From Couchioplanes caeruleus (lineage in GTDB: Bacteria > Actinomycetota > Actinomycetes > Mycobacteriales > Micromonosporaceae): a stretch of DNA of 64,000 bases. This document shows, in pieces, positions 1 through 8,963 of this stretch. The number at the start of each line of letters is the position of its first letter. Position 1 is the stretch's first letter. The position numbers and the translations under genes were made by a program. The stretch is from contig NZ_CP092183.1 in assembly GCF_023499255.1 (NCBI RefSeq), positions 2,177,501-2,241,500 on the forward strand. The letters are read 5' to 3'. The notes below the pieces were generated by a model, which made no database searches, was not told the origin of the DNA, and saw nothing but the letters and a program-made list of their open reading frames with translations.

Positions 1-911
1 TCCGCTGGCAGAACAACGCCAACGGCAACGACGCGCAGGGCGCCGGCGGGGTGAGCCGGTACGGCATCGCAGCGCTGGACCAGCAGAACGGCGTACCGCT
101 GAACTGGAACCCGACCCGGTCGCCCGGCAGCGAGCTGCCCTCCGGCGGCACGAACTGGGGGCCGATCATGTGGGAGCTGTGGTCCGGCCCGAACGGTCTG
201 TTCGCCGGGTACGACTCCGACGGCCTCGGCAACGAGTACCACGGCCGGATGGGGTATTTCCCCAAGTCCGGTGGCCGCACGATCCCCGTGCAGGACGCAC
301 CGCAGGCCGACTCCGGCTTCCTGTACCTCGGTGCGGGCAACGGCCAGGTGACCAAGGTGCCGTTCGGCCCGGGCGGTGCCGGTACGCCGGCCACGGTGAG
401 CCAGCCGCAGCTGACCAGCGCCAAGGCGGCGTTCTCGCTGTCCAACAAGCTCTACTGGGCCAAGACGGACAGCACGAAGCCGACCGGTAGCGTGCTGAAC
501 GTGTCGATGCTCACCGGCGGCACCATCGGGGCGCCGTGGGAGAGCAGCGGCTGGAACACTTCCTGGTTCAACGCCGCCAGCATGACCGGCGCCTTCTTCC
601 TCCAGGGCCGCATGTACTACACGACCTCGTCGAGCAACTCGCTGTTCTACCGGTATCTGACCCCGGACGGCTCCGTCGTGGGCTGCACCGCGTTCACGTT
701 GCCGACAACGGGTATCGACTGGCGCACTGTGCGTGGTATGACCTGGGTGGCGGGAAAGCTCGTCTATGGCTCCACCAACGGTTCGCTGCGATCGGTCGCC
801 TTCGACCCCGCGGCGAGCACGGCGGTGGCGGGCTCCACGGCGACCGTGGTCGCGGCGCCCACAGCGGACGCCACCTGGAACAACGCGACCCTGTTCTTCG
901 CCACCTCGTAG
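1..911 (+). CDS. secreted beta-propeller-like protein, C-terminal part (5' truncated by window)
   Basis: An open frame enters from the left edge (in-frame codons from base 3) and stops at 911, so only the last ~303 residues are seen. The protein is rich in Gly, Ser, Thr, Trp and Asn. Segments such as GIAALDQQNGVPLNWNP and FLYLGAGNGQ look like blades of a PQQ/Kelch-like propeller, as in actinobacterial extracellular proteins. No catalytic motif is visible. It sits just upstream of the exopolysaccharide operon but is separated from it by a strong terminator, so it is a separate transcript. The secretion signal would lie outside the window. The family assignment is tentative; the coding call is secure. 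Confidence 0.7.
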   Translation, partial: RWQNNANGNDAQGAGGVSRYGIAALDQQNGVPLNWNPTRSPGSELPSGGTNWGPIMWELWSGPNGLFAGYDSDGLGNEYHGRMGYFPKSGGRTIPVQDAPQADSGFLYLGAGNGQVTKVPFGPGGAGTPATVSQPQLTSAKAAFSLSNKLYWAKTDSTKPTGSVLNVSMLTGGTIGAPWESSGWNTSWFNAASMTGAFFLQGRMYYTTSSSNSLFYRYLTPDGSVVGCTAFTLPTTGIDWRTVRGMTWVAGKLVYGSTNGSLRSVAFDPAASTAVAGSTATVVAAPTADATWNNATLFFATS

Positions 912-934
912 CGGGGGACGCACATCGGGGCATC

Positions 935-968
935 CTCCCCGGCCGGGCAGCGCAGCCCGGCCGGGGAG
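935..968 (+). terminator. hairpin terminator after the propeller-like gene
   Basis: A perfect 14-bp stem (CTCCCCGGCCGGGC with its complement) around a 6-nt loop starts 24 nt after the stop codon at 911. It is followed by TTGTCC rather than a T-run, as is usual for high-GC actinobacterial terminators. It isolates the upstream gene from the EPS operon. Confidence 0.8.
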
Positions 969-1013
969 TTGTCCGAAATCGGAAAACAACTGCATGTCGG
1001 GGAGAGACGACAC

Positions 1014-2696
1014 ATGGATGTGAGTGATTCCGTCGCCGCGAGCCGGCAGCGGGTCGTCGGCTTTGCGGACGTGGTACGGATTCCGCTGCGCCGCTGGCGC
1101 ATCGTGGCCACCGTCGCCGGCATCGTCACGCTGGCGGCGCTCGCGTACCTGCTCTTCTTCCCGGCCACCTACCGGGCCACCACCGTGGTGGTGCTGCGGC
1201 CCGTGGTCACCGACCCGTTCACGCTGCCGTCCAGCGGCGCGGACCGGGCCATCAACATGACGGCCGAGAACGGCATCGCGCTCGGCAACGACGTCATCGA
1301 CTCGACGGCGCGGATCCTCAACCGGGATCCCGAGGACGTGCGCGAGGCGCTCAGCACCGAGGTGCCGACCGGTGGCCAGGTGCTGCGGTTCCAGTACACC
1401 AGCGACTCCGAGCGCAGCGCGATCACCGGCGCGAACACGGCCGCCGAGACGTACCTGCGGGTCCGCGAGGACATCTACAAGCAGCAGCGGGCGGCGCTGA
1501 TCCTGTCGTACGACAACACGATCAAGTCGGTCACGTCCCAGCGGCTGAGCGCGCAGAAGGAACTGCCCTCCAACCGGGCGAGCTCCGACACCACCTCGCC
1601 GCGTACGCAGGCCATGCTCGATCAGGTCAGCGCGCTCAACGACCAGATCGCGCAGCTCGCGAACGCCCGCGCGAAGGTGATCTCCGCCGACCTGAGCCCG
1701 GGCTCCGTCACGGCCGCGGCCCGCGCGCCGGTGCCGTCGAGCCATGACGCGGCGGTGCTCTACCTGACCGCCGCCGTCCTCGGCGGCCTGCTGCTCGGTG
1801 CCATCGCCGCGCACGCGCGGGAGGCGCTGGACCGCCGGGTGCGCTCGATCGACCAGGCCGCCGACATCGTCGGTGTGCCCGCCCTCGGCGTGGTCCGCGC
1901 GGCGGGCCGGCACGGCGAGTCCGCGGCCGCCGCCGACGCCCGGTACGTCTCGCTCGCCGTGCTCAAGTGGATCGACCGGCACCCGGACCGCGCCCTGGTC
2001 GTGCTCTCCGGCCGCGACGACGAGGGGCGCACGACGGTGAGCGGCAACCTCGCGGTCGCGCTCGCCGAGGCCGGGCAGGACGTCACGCTGAGCGCCACGC
2101 CCGAGACGCACGAGGAGCTCAAGCGCATCCTGTTCGCGGCCCAGAAGCGCACGCCCCCGCGGCCGCGCACGCTCTCGCCCTCGGGCGGGGGCCTCAACGG
2201 GTCCTCGCCCGCCGGCGGCCTGGGCCGTGGCGGCGTCGGCGCCCCGGCGCCCGGGGTCACCCGGCTGCAGGGCTCGCCGATGCGGGTCGCCGACCCCCTG
2301 CCGGAGGTCAAGGCGACCTCCAACGACCCCGAAGCCACGCTCATCATGGAGACGTCCGCCGGCCGGTCCGCCTCCTCCGCCCCGATCGTCGCCCCCGCAC
2401 CCGCGCGGCCGGCCGCGGACCTCGACGGTCGCGCGCCGCTCGTGGTGCTCCTCGGCGGCGGCGTCGTCCGGCTCTGCACGCTCGGCGAGGAGCCGGAGAT
2501 CGGTGTGGTGGTCGTGGACGCGCCGCCCTCGGACATCGACGAGCGCGGGGTCCGCGCCGCCCAGGCCGGCGTCGCCGTGCTCGTGGTGGCCCGGGACCGC
2601 ACCCGCAACACCGAGCTGAGCCGGCTGGTGGACCGGCTGCGCTCGGCCGGCGCCCAGACCGTCGGGTTCGTCCTCACCGGAGGCCGGGGTGCCTGA
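1014..2696 (+). CDS. Wzz-type polysaccharide co-polymerase with degenerate BY-kinase-like C-terminal domain
   Basis: 560 aa. The ATG at 1014 is chosen because GGGGAGAG lies 8-15 nt upstream; an in-frame start 15 codons earlier has no such site. A membrane segment near residues 32-52 follows a short cytosolic N-terminus, then a mostly helical extracytoplasmic region with Wzz features, then a second membrane segment near 245-265. The C-terminal half aligns by eye with bacterial tyrosine kinases, but the P-loop reads GRDDEGRTT with Arg339 in place of the essential Lys. The A' motif is lost, a VVVVDAPP Walker B-like strand survives near 497-504, and there is no Tyr cluster at the C-terminus. It probably sets chain length without kinase activity. 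It overlaps the next gene by 8 nt and heads the EPS operon. Confidence 0.85.
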   Translation: MDVSDSVAASRQRVVGFADVVRIPLRRWRIVATVAGIVTLAALAYLLFFPATYRATTVVVLRPVVTDPFTLPSSGADRAINMTAENGIALGNDVIDSTARILNRDPEDVREALSTEVPTGGQVLRFQYTSDSERSAITGANTAAETYLRVREDIYKQQRAALILSYDNTIKSVTSQRLSAQKELPSNRASSDTTSPRTQAMLDQVSALNDQIAQLANARAKVISADLSPGSVTAAARAPVPSSHDAAVLYLTAAVLGGLLLGAIAAHAREALDRRVRSIDQAADIVGVPALGVVRAAGRHGESAAAADARYVSLAVLKWIDRHPDRALVVLSGRDDEGRTTVSGNLAVALAEAGQDVTLSATPETHEELKRILFAAQKRTPPRPRTLSPSGGGLNGSSPAGGLGRGGVGAPAPGVTRLQGSPMRVADPLPEVKATSNDPEATLIMETSAGRSASSAPIVAPAPARPAADLDGRAPLVVLLGGGVVRLCTLGEEPEIGVVVVDAPPSDIDERGVRAAQAGVAVLVVARDRTRNTELSRLVDRLRSAGAQTVGFVLTGGRGA

Positions 2697-3603
2697 CAGC
2701 CTGCCGGACGTCACCGTCGTCGTCGCCACCCGGGACCGGCCCGGCCTGCTGGAACGCGCCGTCACCAGCATCCTCGGCCAGGACTATCCCGGCCACGTCG
2801 AGTGCATCGTCGTGTACGACCACGTCGACGTCCGGGAGCTCGACGTGGCCGTGGGCCCCGGCCGGTCGCTCAAGCTCATCAACAACACCCACCGCCAGGG
2901 GCTGCCGGGCGGCCGCAACAGCGGCGCCGACGCGGCCACCGGCGACCTGCTGGCGTTCTGCGACGACGACGACATCTGGCTCGCCGCGAAGCTCAGCCGC
3001 CAGGTGGAGCTGCTCGCCGACCCGGCGATCGGCGCGGTCAGCTGCGGGCTGCGCCTGCGCGGCCCCGGCATCGACAAGGAGCGGGTGCTCGACAAGGACC
3101 TGGTCACGCACGACGACTTCCTCGCCGACCGGGTCATGGAGGTGCACTCCAGCACGATGCTGATCCGGCGGTCCACCTGGGCCGCGGCCGGCGAGGTCGA
3201 CGAGCAGATCCCCGGCGGGTACAGCGAGGACTACGAGTGGCTGTTGCGGGTCTCCGCGCAGACCCCGGTGGCCGTCGTCCGCCAGGCGTTGGTCATCGTC
3301 GACTGGCACGGCGGCTCGTTCTACTTCGGCCGCTGGGCGACCATCGTCGAGGCTCAGCGCTATCTCATCGCCAAGCACCCCGACCTGGCCCGCAGCCGCG
3401 CCGGCCTGGCCCGGCTCCGGGGACAGATCGCGTTCGCGCTCGCCTCGGGCAACCGGCGCACCGAGGCGCTCAAGGAGCTCGCGGCGGTCGTCCGGCTCAA
3501 TCCCCGGGAGAAGCGCGTGCTGGTCACCGTACCCGTCGTGCTGCGCCTGGTGACCGGTGAGCGGGTCCTGCGGATGGCGCAGAAGCGCGGCAGGGGGATC
3601 TGA
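2689..3603 (+). CDS. family 2 glycosyltransferase
   Basis: 304 aa, GTG start overlapping the end of the wzz-like gene by 8 nt, so probably translationally coupled. The N-terminus VTVVVATRDRPGLLERAV is the GT-A nucleotide-sugar fold entry. The metal/UDP-binding acidic cluster CDDDDIW is near residues 89-95, and a later SEDYEW segment could supply the catalytic base. There is no membrane segment, so it is likely a cytosolic or membrane-associated inverting enzyme that adds one sugar to the lipid-linked repeat unit. Donor and acceptor cannot be read from the sequence. Confidence 0.88.
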   Translation: MPDSLPDVTVVVATRDRPGLLERAVTSILGQDYPGHVECIVVYDHVDVRELDVAVGPGRSLKLINNTHRQGLPGGRNSGADAATGDLLAFCDDDDIWLAAKLSRQVELLADPAIGAVSCGLRLRGPGIDKERVLDKDLVTHDDFLADRVMEVHSSTMLIRRSTWAAAGEVDEQIPGGYSEDYEWLLRVSAQTPVAVVRQALVIVDWHGGSFYFGRWATIVEAQRYLIAKHPDLARSRAGLARLRGQIAFALASGNRRTEALKELAAVVRLNPREKRVLVTVPVVLRLVTGERVLRMAQKRGRGI

Positions 3604-3605
3604 GG

Positions 3606-4970
3606 TTGGCCAGGACGACCCTGCGGCCCAAGCGCGTCGCGCGCGCGGCCGTGCCGGCCAGGGCGCGGGCGATCGCCGCGGTCGAGCCGGGCGTCCTGGA
3701 CCCGGCGGCCTGGCGGGTCCGCACCGCCAAGCTGCCGCTGTGGCCGCTGTTCATGATGTTCGCGCTGATGCCGCTGTGGTGGGTGCTCGGCGTCTGGTAC
3801 GTCGTCTGGCCGTTCTTCGGGGTCGTGCTGTTCGCCCTGCTCGCCACGCGCGGTGACGTCCGGTTGCCGGCCGGCACCTGGCTCTGGCTGATCTTTCTGG
3901 GCATCGTCGCGATCAGCAGCACCCGGCTGGAACGGGCCACCTCGATCGTGGTGTTCGGCCTGCGGCTGGGCCACCTCTGCACCGCGCTGCTCGTCGGCAT
4001 CTACGTCTACAACCTGGGCCGGGACCGGATCCCGTGGGCGCGGATCGCCTCCCCGCTCGCGCTGTTCTGGCTGGCCATGGTGGCGCTCGGCTGGTTCGGC
4101 GTGCTGGCGCCCCGGTTCAGCATGCCGAGCCCGTTCGAGCTGGTGCTGCCGGCGGGCGTACGGGGCGAGCGGTACATCCTGGACGTGGCGCACCTGGACG
4201 CGACCGAGTTCAACCCGTTGAGCCGCAACCCGATCTACCGGCCGGCGGCGCCGTTCCCGTACACCAACAACTGGGGTACGGCGTACAGCTTCCTCGTGCC
4301 GTTCGTGCTCGCGTATCTCATGTCGGTCCGGCGCGGTGCGCTGCGCGCCGTACTCATGGTGTCGTTGCCGTTGTCGCTGGTCCCGGCGTTCCTGACGCTC
4401 AACCGGGGCATGTTCATCGGGCTCGGCGCCGGCGTGCTCTACCTGCTGGTCCGGGAGATGGCCAGGGGCCGGGTACGGCTGCTGCTGCCGATCACCCTGA
4501 TCGTCTTCGCCGGCTGGGTGGTGACCCTGTTCATCCCCGTGGTCGACCTCATCACGCACCGGACGTCGACGACGGACACCAACACCGACCGGTTCGACCT
4601 GTACGTGCAGACGTGGGCCGCGGTGCTGCGCTCGCCGCTGCTGGGCTTCGGCCAGCCGACCCAGGTCGACACCACGCACGCCGCGGAACCCCTCGGCACG
4701 CAGGGCATGATCTGGCAGCTGCTGTACAGCCACGGCATCCCGGCCACGATCTGCTTCTACCTGATCCTGCTGGTCCTGGCCCGCCGGCTGTCCGGCGCGG
4801 TGAGCCCCGCCGGGCTGTGGCTGAGCGCCCTGCCGGTGATCGCCGCGGTCGTCACCCCGTTCTACTCCTACATCGACCCGAACATGTCGGTGCTGCTCTT
4901 CGCCGTCGGCCTCGGCCTGGCGGCGGTGGACGGGCCGGTCAACCGCGAACCGAGGACCAGGGCGTCGTGA
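3606..4970 (+). CDS. O-antigen ligase/polymerase-like integral membrane protein (Wzy-like)
   Basis: 454 aa starting at a TTG only 2 nt after the GT2 stop; no better ATG/GTG lies nearby. After a basic ~40-residue N-terminus come about ten hydrophobic segments with a large extracytoplasmic loop (around residues 170-220), the layout of Wzy/WaaL proteins. The GFGQPTQVDTTHAAEP stretch with a His late in the protein resembles the second periplasmic loop of O-antigen ligases. Together with Wzz and Wzx neighbours it should polymerise the EPS repeat unit outside the membrane. Its GTGA end is also the start of a bridging micro-ORF. Confidence 0.8.
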   Translation: MARTTLRPKRVARAAVPARARAIAAVEPGVLDPAAWRVRTAKLPLWPLFMMFALMPLWWVLGVWYVVWPFFGVVLFALLATRGDVRLPAGTWLWLIFLGIVAISSTRLERATSIVVFGLRLGHLCTALLVGIYVYNLGRDRIPWARIASPLALFWLAMVALGWFGVLAPRFSMPSPFELVLPAGVRGERYILDVAHLDATEFNPLSRNPIYRPAAPFPYTNNWGTAYSFLVPFVLAYLMSVRRGALRAVLMVSLPLSLVPAFLTLNRGMFIGLGAGVLYLLVREMARGRVRLLLPITLIVFAGWVVTLFIPVVDLITHRTSTTDTNTDRFDLYVQTWAAVLRSPLLGFGQPTQVDTTHAAEPLGTQGMIWQLLYSHGIPATICFYLILLVLARRLSGAVSPAGLWLSALPVIAAVVTPFYSYIDPNMSVLLFAVGLGLAAVDGPVNREPRTRAS

Positions 4971-5029
4971 CGGACTGCACCGCAGCGAAGCAAGGGCCAG
5001 GACGGCACGACCGTGAGGCTCAGTCATGA
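4967..5029 (+). CDS. 20-aa bridging micro-ORF with MTDCT N-terminus
   Basis: The gap between the polymerase and flippase genes is filled exactly by one 21-codon frame. It starts at GTG 4967 (inside GTGA, overlapping the upstream stop) and ends at TGA 5027-5029 (inside ATGA, overlapping the flippase start). The peptide begins VTDCT and carries GPGR and RE. A 30-aa ORF in the same position between two ABC genes (17885-17977, other strand) also begins MTDCT and contains GPGR followed by RE. No strong Shine-Dalgarno is seen, so translation would rely on coupling. It could be a real small protein or a reinitiation relay whose product is irrelevant. Confidence 0.45.
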   Translation: MTDCTAAKQGPGRHDREAQS

Positions 5030-6543
5030 CGGCCGTCGCGGACAGGGACGAGGTCCGCCGCAGCACCCGCAGCGGCCTGATCGGGCTGCTCGGCGCCGCG
5101 GTCAACGGCGCCTGCGGGTTCGTGCTCACCGCCGTGATCGTGCGGGTCTTCGGCGCGGCCGACTCGGGCGCGCTGTTCACCGCCATCGGCCTCGTCAGCA
5201 TCATCGGACCGCTGTGCTGCCTCGGCGCCGACACGGGCCTGATGTGGGCGCTGCCGCGCCGCGAGCGCCTCTCCCGGGACGGGGCGCGCCTGCTGGTCCT
5301 GGCGCTGGTGCCCACCGTCGCGCTGGCCGCGGCCGTGGCCGTCGTGGGCTGGCCGGCGGCGCCCCGCCTGGGTGCGGCGCTGCTCACCGGCGGCCCGGAC
5401 GACGCCGCCCTGATCCGGCTCGCCCTCGTCGGCGTACCGGTGTTCGTGGCCGCCACGGTCCTGCTGGCCGCGGTCCGGGCGACCCGGCCGGTCAGCGCGT
5501 ACGTCGGGCTGCAGCTCGTCGCGGTGCCGATCGCCCGGCCGGTGCTGGTCGGCATGGCCGTCGTCGCCGGCGGTTCGGTGGTGCAGGGCTTCGCCGGCTG
5601 GGTCCTGCCGCTGGCCCTCGCCGGGGTGGCCGCGGCGGTGCTGAGCCTCCGCCCGCTCGGGATCGGGCGCGGTGCGGTGCTCAGGCCCACCCCGCAGGAC
5701 CGCCGCGAGTTCGCCGGCTTCGCGCTGCCCCGGGCGCTGTCCACGGCCATCGACGCCAGCAGCATGTGGGTCGGGGTGCTGCTCACCTCCGCCCTGGCCG
5801 GCCCGGCCGCCGCCGGCGTCTTCGGCGCGGTCGGCCGGTACGTGCTGGCGGGTCTGCTGGTCATGCAGGGCCTGCGGGTCGCGATCGCGCCGCAGCTGTC
5901 CGGGCTGCTCGGCGCGGGCCGCCGGTCGGCCGCCGCGCAGATCTACCGGCGGACGACGGTGTGGATCGTGCTGCTCTCCTGGCCCGCGTACCTGCTGCTG
6001 GCGGTCTTCGCGCCGGCCTTCCTGGCGCTGTTCGGCGGCGACTTCTCCGGCGGCGCCGCGCCGCTGGCGGTCCTCGCGGTGGCCATGATGGTGAACGTCG
6101 GCGTCGGCCTCGTGCAGACGGTGCTGCTGATGAGCGGCAACAGCCGCGGTCACCTGCTGGGCACCGTGGCGGGCCTCGCGGTCAACGTCGCCGGGTGCGT
6201 GCTGCTCATCCCGCGGCACGGCGCCCTGGGTGCGGCCGTCGCCTGGTCGCTGGGCATCGTCTGCGAGAACGTCGTCGCCGCGGTGCTGGCCCGCCGGGTG
6301 CTCGGCGAGGCCCTGTTCGGGACCGGGCTCGTGGCGGCCGCGGCCGCGGCGACCGCCGGTACCGGCGTCGCGGCGGCGGCCGGTGCCGGGCTGGCGGGCC
6401 GCGGCGTACCGGGCCTCGCCGTCGCCCTGGCCGTGCTGCTGGCCCTCTGCGCCGCTTCCCTCGCAAGCCCCCGGGTCCGGCGCGCCGTCGCGGCCGCGCG
6501 GACCCAGCTCCGACCACCCGCGAAACAGGAGGCTCTGTCGTGA
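5026..6543 (+). CDS. Wzx-like flippase / polysaccharide biosynthesis membrane protein (MOP superfamily)
   Basis: 505 aa, ATG overlapping the micro-ORF stop by ATGA. There are about 12-14 hydrophobic segments throughout. The N-terminal pattern SGLIGLLGAAVNGACGFVLT followed by ARVFG-like and DSGALF residues is typical of Wzx/MurJ-type lipid-linked oligosaccharide flippases. It should move the undecaprenyl-linked repeat unit across the membrane for the adjacent Wzy/Wzz pair. The stop shares GTGA with the sulfotransferase start. The exact family inside the MOP superfamily is not resolved by eye. Confidence 0.85.
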   Translation: MTAVADRDEVRRSTRSGLIGLLGAAVNGACGFVLTAVIVRVFGAADSGALFTAIGLVSIIGPLCCLGADTGLMWALPRRERLSRDGARLLVLALVPTVALAAAVAVVGWPAAPRLGAALLTGGPDDAALIRLALVGVPVFVAATVLLAAVRATRPVSAYVGLQLVAVPIARPVLVGMAVVAGGSVVQGFAGWVLPLALAGVAAAVLSLRPLGIGRGAVLRPTPQDRREFAGFALPRALSTAIDASSMWVGVLLTSALAGPAAAGVFGAVGRYVLAGLLVMQGLRVAIAPQLSGLLGAGRRSAAAQIYRRTTVWIVLLSWPAYLLLAVFAPAFLALFGGDFSGGAAPLAVLAVAMMVNVGVGLVQTVLLMSGNSRGHLLGTVAGLAVNVAGCVLLIPRHGALGAAVAWSLGIVCENVVAAVLARRVLGEALFGTGLVAAAAAATAGTGVAAAAGAGLAGRGVPGLAVALAVLLALCAASLASPRVRRAVAAARTQLRPPAKQEALS

Positions 6544-7430
6544 CGGTGCTCGACCGGTTGAAGAACGCGGCGCCGCAGGGCGCCCGGGAAGGGCTGCGCA
6601 GCGCCCTGGTCCGGTACGGCGAGCACACCAGCGCCCGTCGCCCGCTGCCCGACTTCCTCATCGTCGGCACCAAACGCGGCGGCACCACCTCGCTGTGGCG
6701 GTACCTCGTCCAGCACCCGCTCGTGCCCCGCCTCTTCCCGGCGTGGAACACCAAGACCTCGCACTACTTCGAGGAGAACTGGTCGCGCGGACAGGCGTGG
6801 TATCGCTCGCACTTCCCGACCGAGCGGCAGCGGGCCGCCCTCGAACGCCGGTACGGCGCACCGCCCAAAGTGGGTGAAGCCGCACCGCTGTACATGTTCC
6901 ATCCCCTCGTGGCGGACCGGGTCGCCGACCTGATGCCGCAGGTGCGCATCATCGTGCTGCTGCGCGATCCGGTGGAGCGGGCGTACTCGCACTGGAAGGA
7001 GCGCCGGGGCGAGGGTGTGGAGCCGCTCGGGTTCGCCGAGGCCCTCGCCGCCGAGCAGGAGCGGACGGCGGGGGAGCGGGAACGCCTCATCGCGGAGCCC
7101 GGCTCCGTCAGCGAGGCGTTCGACTGGTACTCGTACCGGGCGCGCGGCCGCTACCTCGAGCACCTGGAGCCGTGGCTGGCCCGGTTCCCGCGCGAGCAGA
7201 TGCTGTTCCTGCCCAGCGAGACCCTGTACCGCGATCCCGCCGGCACGTACGCCCGTACCCTCGACTTCATCGGCCTGCCGCCGCACGAGCTGGAGTCCTA
7301 CGACGTCTTCAACGACCGGCCGAGCAAGGGCATGGACCCCGCGGTACGTGCCGAGCTGACCGCCTACTACCGGCCGTTCAACGCCGCGCTGGCGGAGCGT
7401 CTGGGGCTGTCGCTCGCCTGGGCCGGCTAG
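6540..7430 (+). CDS. PAPS-dependent carbohydrate sulfotransferase
   Basis: 296 aa, GTG start overlapping the flippase stop by GTGA, with AGGAGG about 6 nt upstream. The 5'-phosphosulfate loop IVGTKRGGTTSL lies at residues 41-52 and the 3'-phosphate motif RDPVERAYSHW near 142-152, both diagnostic of the Sulfotransfer_1 / heparan-sulfate-type fold. Expected activity is transfer of sulfate from PAPS to a sugar hydroxyl. Its coupling to Wzz/Wzy/Wzx genes implies a sulfated exopolysaccharide or glycolipid. Its stop shares a CTAG tetranucleotide with the convergent gene on the other strand. Confidence 0.9.
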   Translation: MTVLDRLKNAAPQGAREGLRSALVRYGEHTSARRPLPDFLIVGTKRGGTTSLWRYLVQHPLVPRLFPAWNTKTSHYFEENWSRGQAWYRSHFPTERQRAALERRYGAPPKVGEAAPLYMFHPLVADRVADLMPQVRIIVLLRDPVERAYSHWKERRGEGVEPLGFAEALAAEQERTAGERERLIAEPGSVSEAFDWYSYRARGRYLEHLEPWLARFPREQMLFLPSETLYRDPAGTYARTLDFIGLPPHELESYDVFNDRPSKGMDPAVRAELTAYYRPFNAALAERLGLSLAWAG

Positions 7431-7690
7431 GTCCCGGCCGCGGCCTCGACGAGCCGCGCCAGGTGCAGGACGTCGGCGCTGTGCGGGAACGCGTCGCGGG
7501 GCCGCTGCTGCACCTCCTCGATGGCGGCGCGCAGCATCGAGCGCTGGACCGGGGAGAGCTCACCGCCGGACGACAGCACCGCGACCGCGCTCGCCCGGAT
7601 CCGGGCCGCCGCGGGGTCCTCCGGGATCAGCTGGGTCGCCACCCGCTCCCGGTACCACTGCTCGACCGCGAGCAGCGCGGCGTGGCTCAT
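7427..7690 (-). CDS. small conserved hypothetical protein (87 aa)
   Basis: 87 aa, ATG at 7690 overlapping the stop of the upstream APH-like gene by ATGA, so the two are coupled. It is mainly helical, acidic to neutral, with no signal or membrane segment and no Cys. No family recognised. Its conserved coupling to the APH-fold kinase suggests an accessory role. The gene ends inside the CTAG that also ends the sulfotransferase on the + strand. Confidence 0.7.
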   Translation of the reverse strand: MSHAALLAVEQWYRERVATQLIPEDPAAARIRASAVAVLSSGGELSPVQRSMLRAAIEEVQQRPRDAFPHSADVLHLARLVEAAAGT

Positions 7691-8928
7691 CGGGGCAGGC
7701 GGGTGGCCAGCACGTCCAGCAGGGCCGGGTGGAGCTTCGGGTTCCAGCCCGCGCCGCCGCCGGACAACTCGTACGTCCGCAGCCACAGCTCGACCAGGTA
7801 GGCGTCGGCGACGAAACGCTGCCGCTGCGCGTCCAGGCCCAGCGCCGGCCCGTGCCCGCGCAGCGCCTCGTCGACGGCGGCCGCGCACTCGGCGGCCGGG
7901 CGCCCGTGCGTGGACAGCGCGGTCTGGAACGCCTGGTGTGCCAGGTCGAAGCCGACCGGTGCGCCCGCCGAGCGGTTCTCCCAGTCCCAGACGAGCAGCC
8001 GGCCCCGGTGCCGCGCCATGTTCCACGGCACCCAGTCGCCGTGCCAGTCGCCCAGCTCCAGCGTCAGACCGGTGTCCAGGGCGTCGATGAAGCCGTGGAT
8101 GCGCGGGTCGGCGCCGGCCGCACGCTGCCGCCACGCGTCGAGCAGCGCGGTGACGGGCGCCGGGGGAGCGGGCGGGCCGCCCCGGCGGGCCACGGCCAGC
8201 ATGGCGTCCAGGCGTGGACGGGCGGGGCGGCGGATGCGGCGTACGGTGCGCGGCATCGGCTCGATGACGGCGATCTCCCGGCCGTTCCACCGGGTGTGCA
8301 GCACGAGCCGGGGCGCGGGCGGGAAGCCGCCGCCGGTCGGCAGGTCGGCCAGGGTGGCCGCCTCGGCCCGGACCATCGCGCGGGTGCCGTCGTTCCAGCC
8401 GATCTTCGCGTACCCGCGGGGGCGGCCGTGGTCGTCGAAGAGCTGCAGGGTCGGCTTGTGGTGCGGGTCCGGCGGGCGGATGCCGATCGCCGCGTGCAGC
8501 CGCGGCTCGCCGAGCTTCTCGGCCAGGAAGGCGGCGAGCAGGTTCCCCGGCTCGGCGGCGTGCACGGACAGGACCGGCGCCCTGGTGAGGCCCAGCAGGC
8601 CGGCGCGGGCCAGGATGCCGACGGCGGCCCGGCCCGCGCGGACCTTCGGCGGCCGCAGCGCGTTGTAGGCCAGCAGGGAGGCCGCGGTGACCCGCCGGGA
8701 GGCCAGCGGGAGCAGGAAACGAGCGCTGTCGAGCGAGGGGATGACCGCGTACCGGACGGTCGCCGCGGGATCGTCGCCGACGGTGACCGTCACGCCCGGG
8801 TCGGCGAAGATCGCCCGGGTCACCCAGCCCAGGCCGTCGGTGCGCCCGCGAGGGTCGCCGGCGCCGACCAGGGGATCGGACGGGGGACGCTGCCCGGGTA
8901 CGGAGATCCGCGTCGACTCGTTCAGCAC
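7687..8928 (-). CDS. APH-fold (aminoglycoside-phosphotransferase-like) kinase linked to the EPS locus
   Basis: 413 aa. The C-terminal half carries the APH/choline-kinase catalytic loop: the Brenner-like motif DWHGDWVPWN (H-G-D...N) near residues 280-290 and the metal-binding segment VWDWENRSAG about 15 residues later. The ~130-residue N-terminal part matches no family I recognise. In this position it may phosphorylate a glycan or lipid intermediate, but it could equally be a small-molecule or protein kinase. Transcription is convergent with the EPS operon. ATG start at 8928; no other start is compelling. Confidence 0.7.
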   Translation of the reverse strand: MLNESTRISVPGQRPPSDPLVGAGDPRGRTDGLGWVTRAIFADPGVTVTVGDDPAATVRYAVIPSLDSARFLLPLASRRVTAASLLAYNALRPPKVRAGRAAVGILARAGLLGLTRAPVLSVHAAEPGNLLAAFLAEKLGEPRLHAAIGIRPPDPHHKPTLQLFDDHGRPRGYAKIGWNDGTRAMVRAEAATLADLPTGGGFPPAPRLVLHTRWNGREIAVIEPMPRTVRRIRRPARPRLDAMLAVARRGGPPAPPAPVTALLDAWRQRAAGADPRIHGFIDALDTGLTLELGDWHGDWVPWNMARHRGRLLVWDWENRSAGAPVGFDLAHQAFQTALSTHGRPAAECAAAVDEALRGHGPALGLDAQRQRFVADAYLVELWLRTYELSGGGAGWNPKLHPALLDVLATRLPR

Positions 8929-8963
8929 GAGCTAGACGATAGGTGACCGTCCATCGAACGGAA

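Noticed and set aside
3360..5864. 834-codon minus-strand frame across the GT2, polymerase and flippase genes
   Set aside because: Low-complexity Arg/Pro/Ala/Gln composition; the three sense genes are coupled and have clear families.
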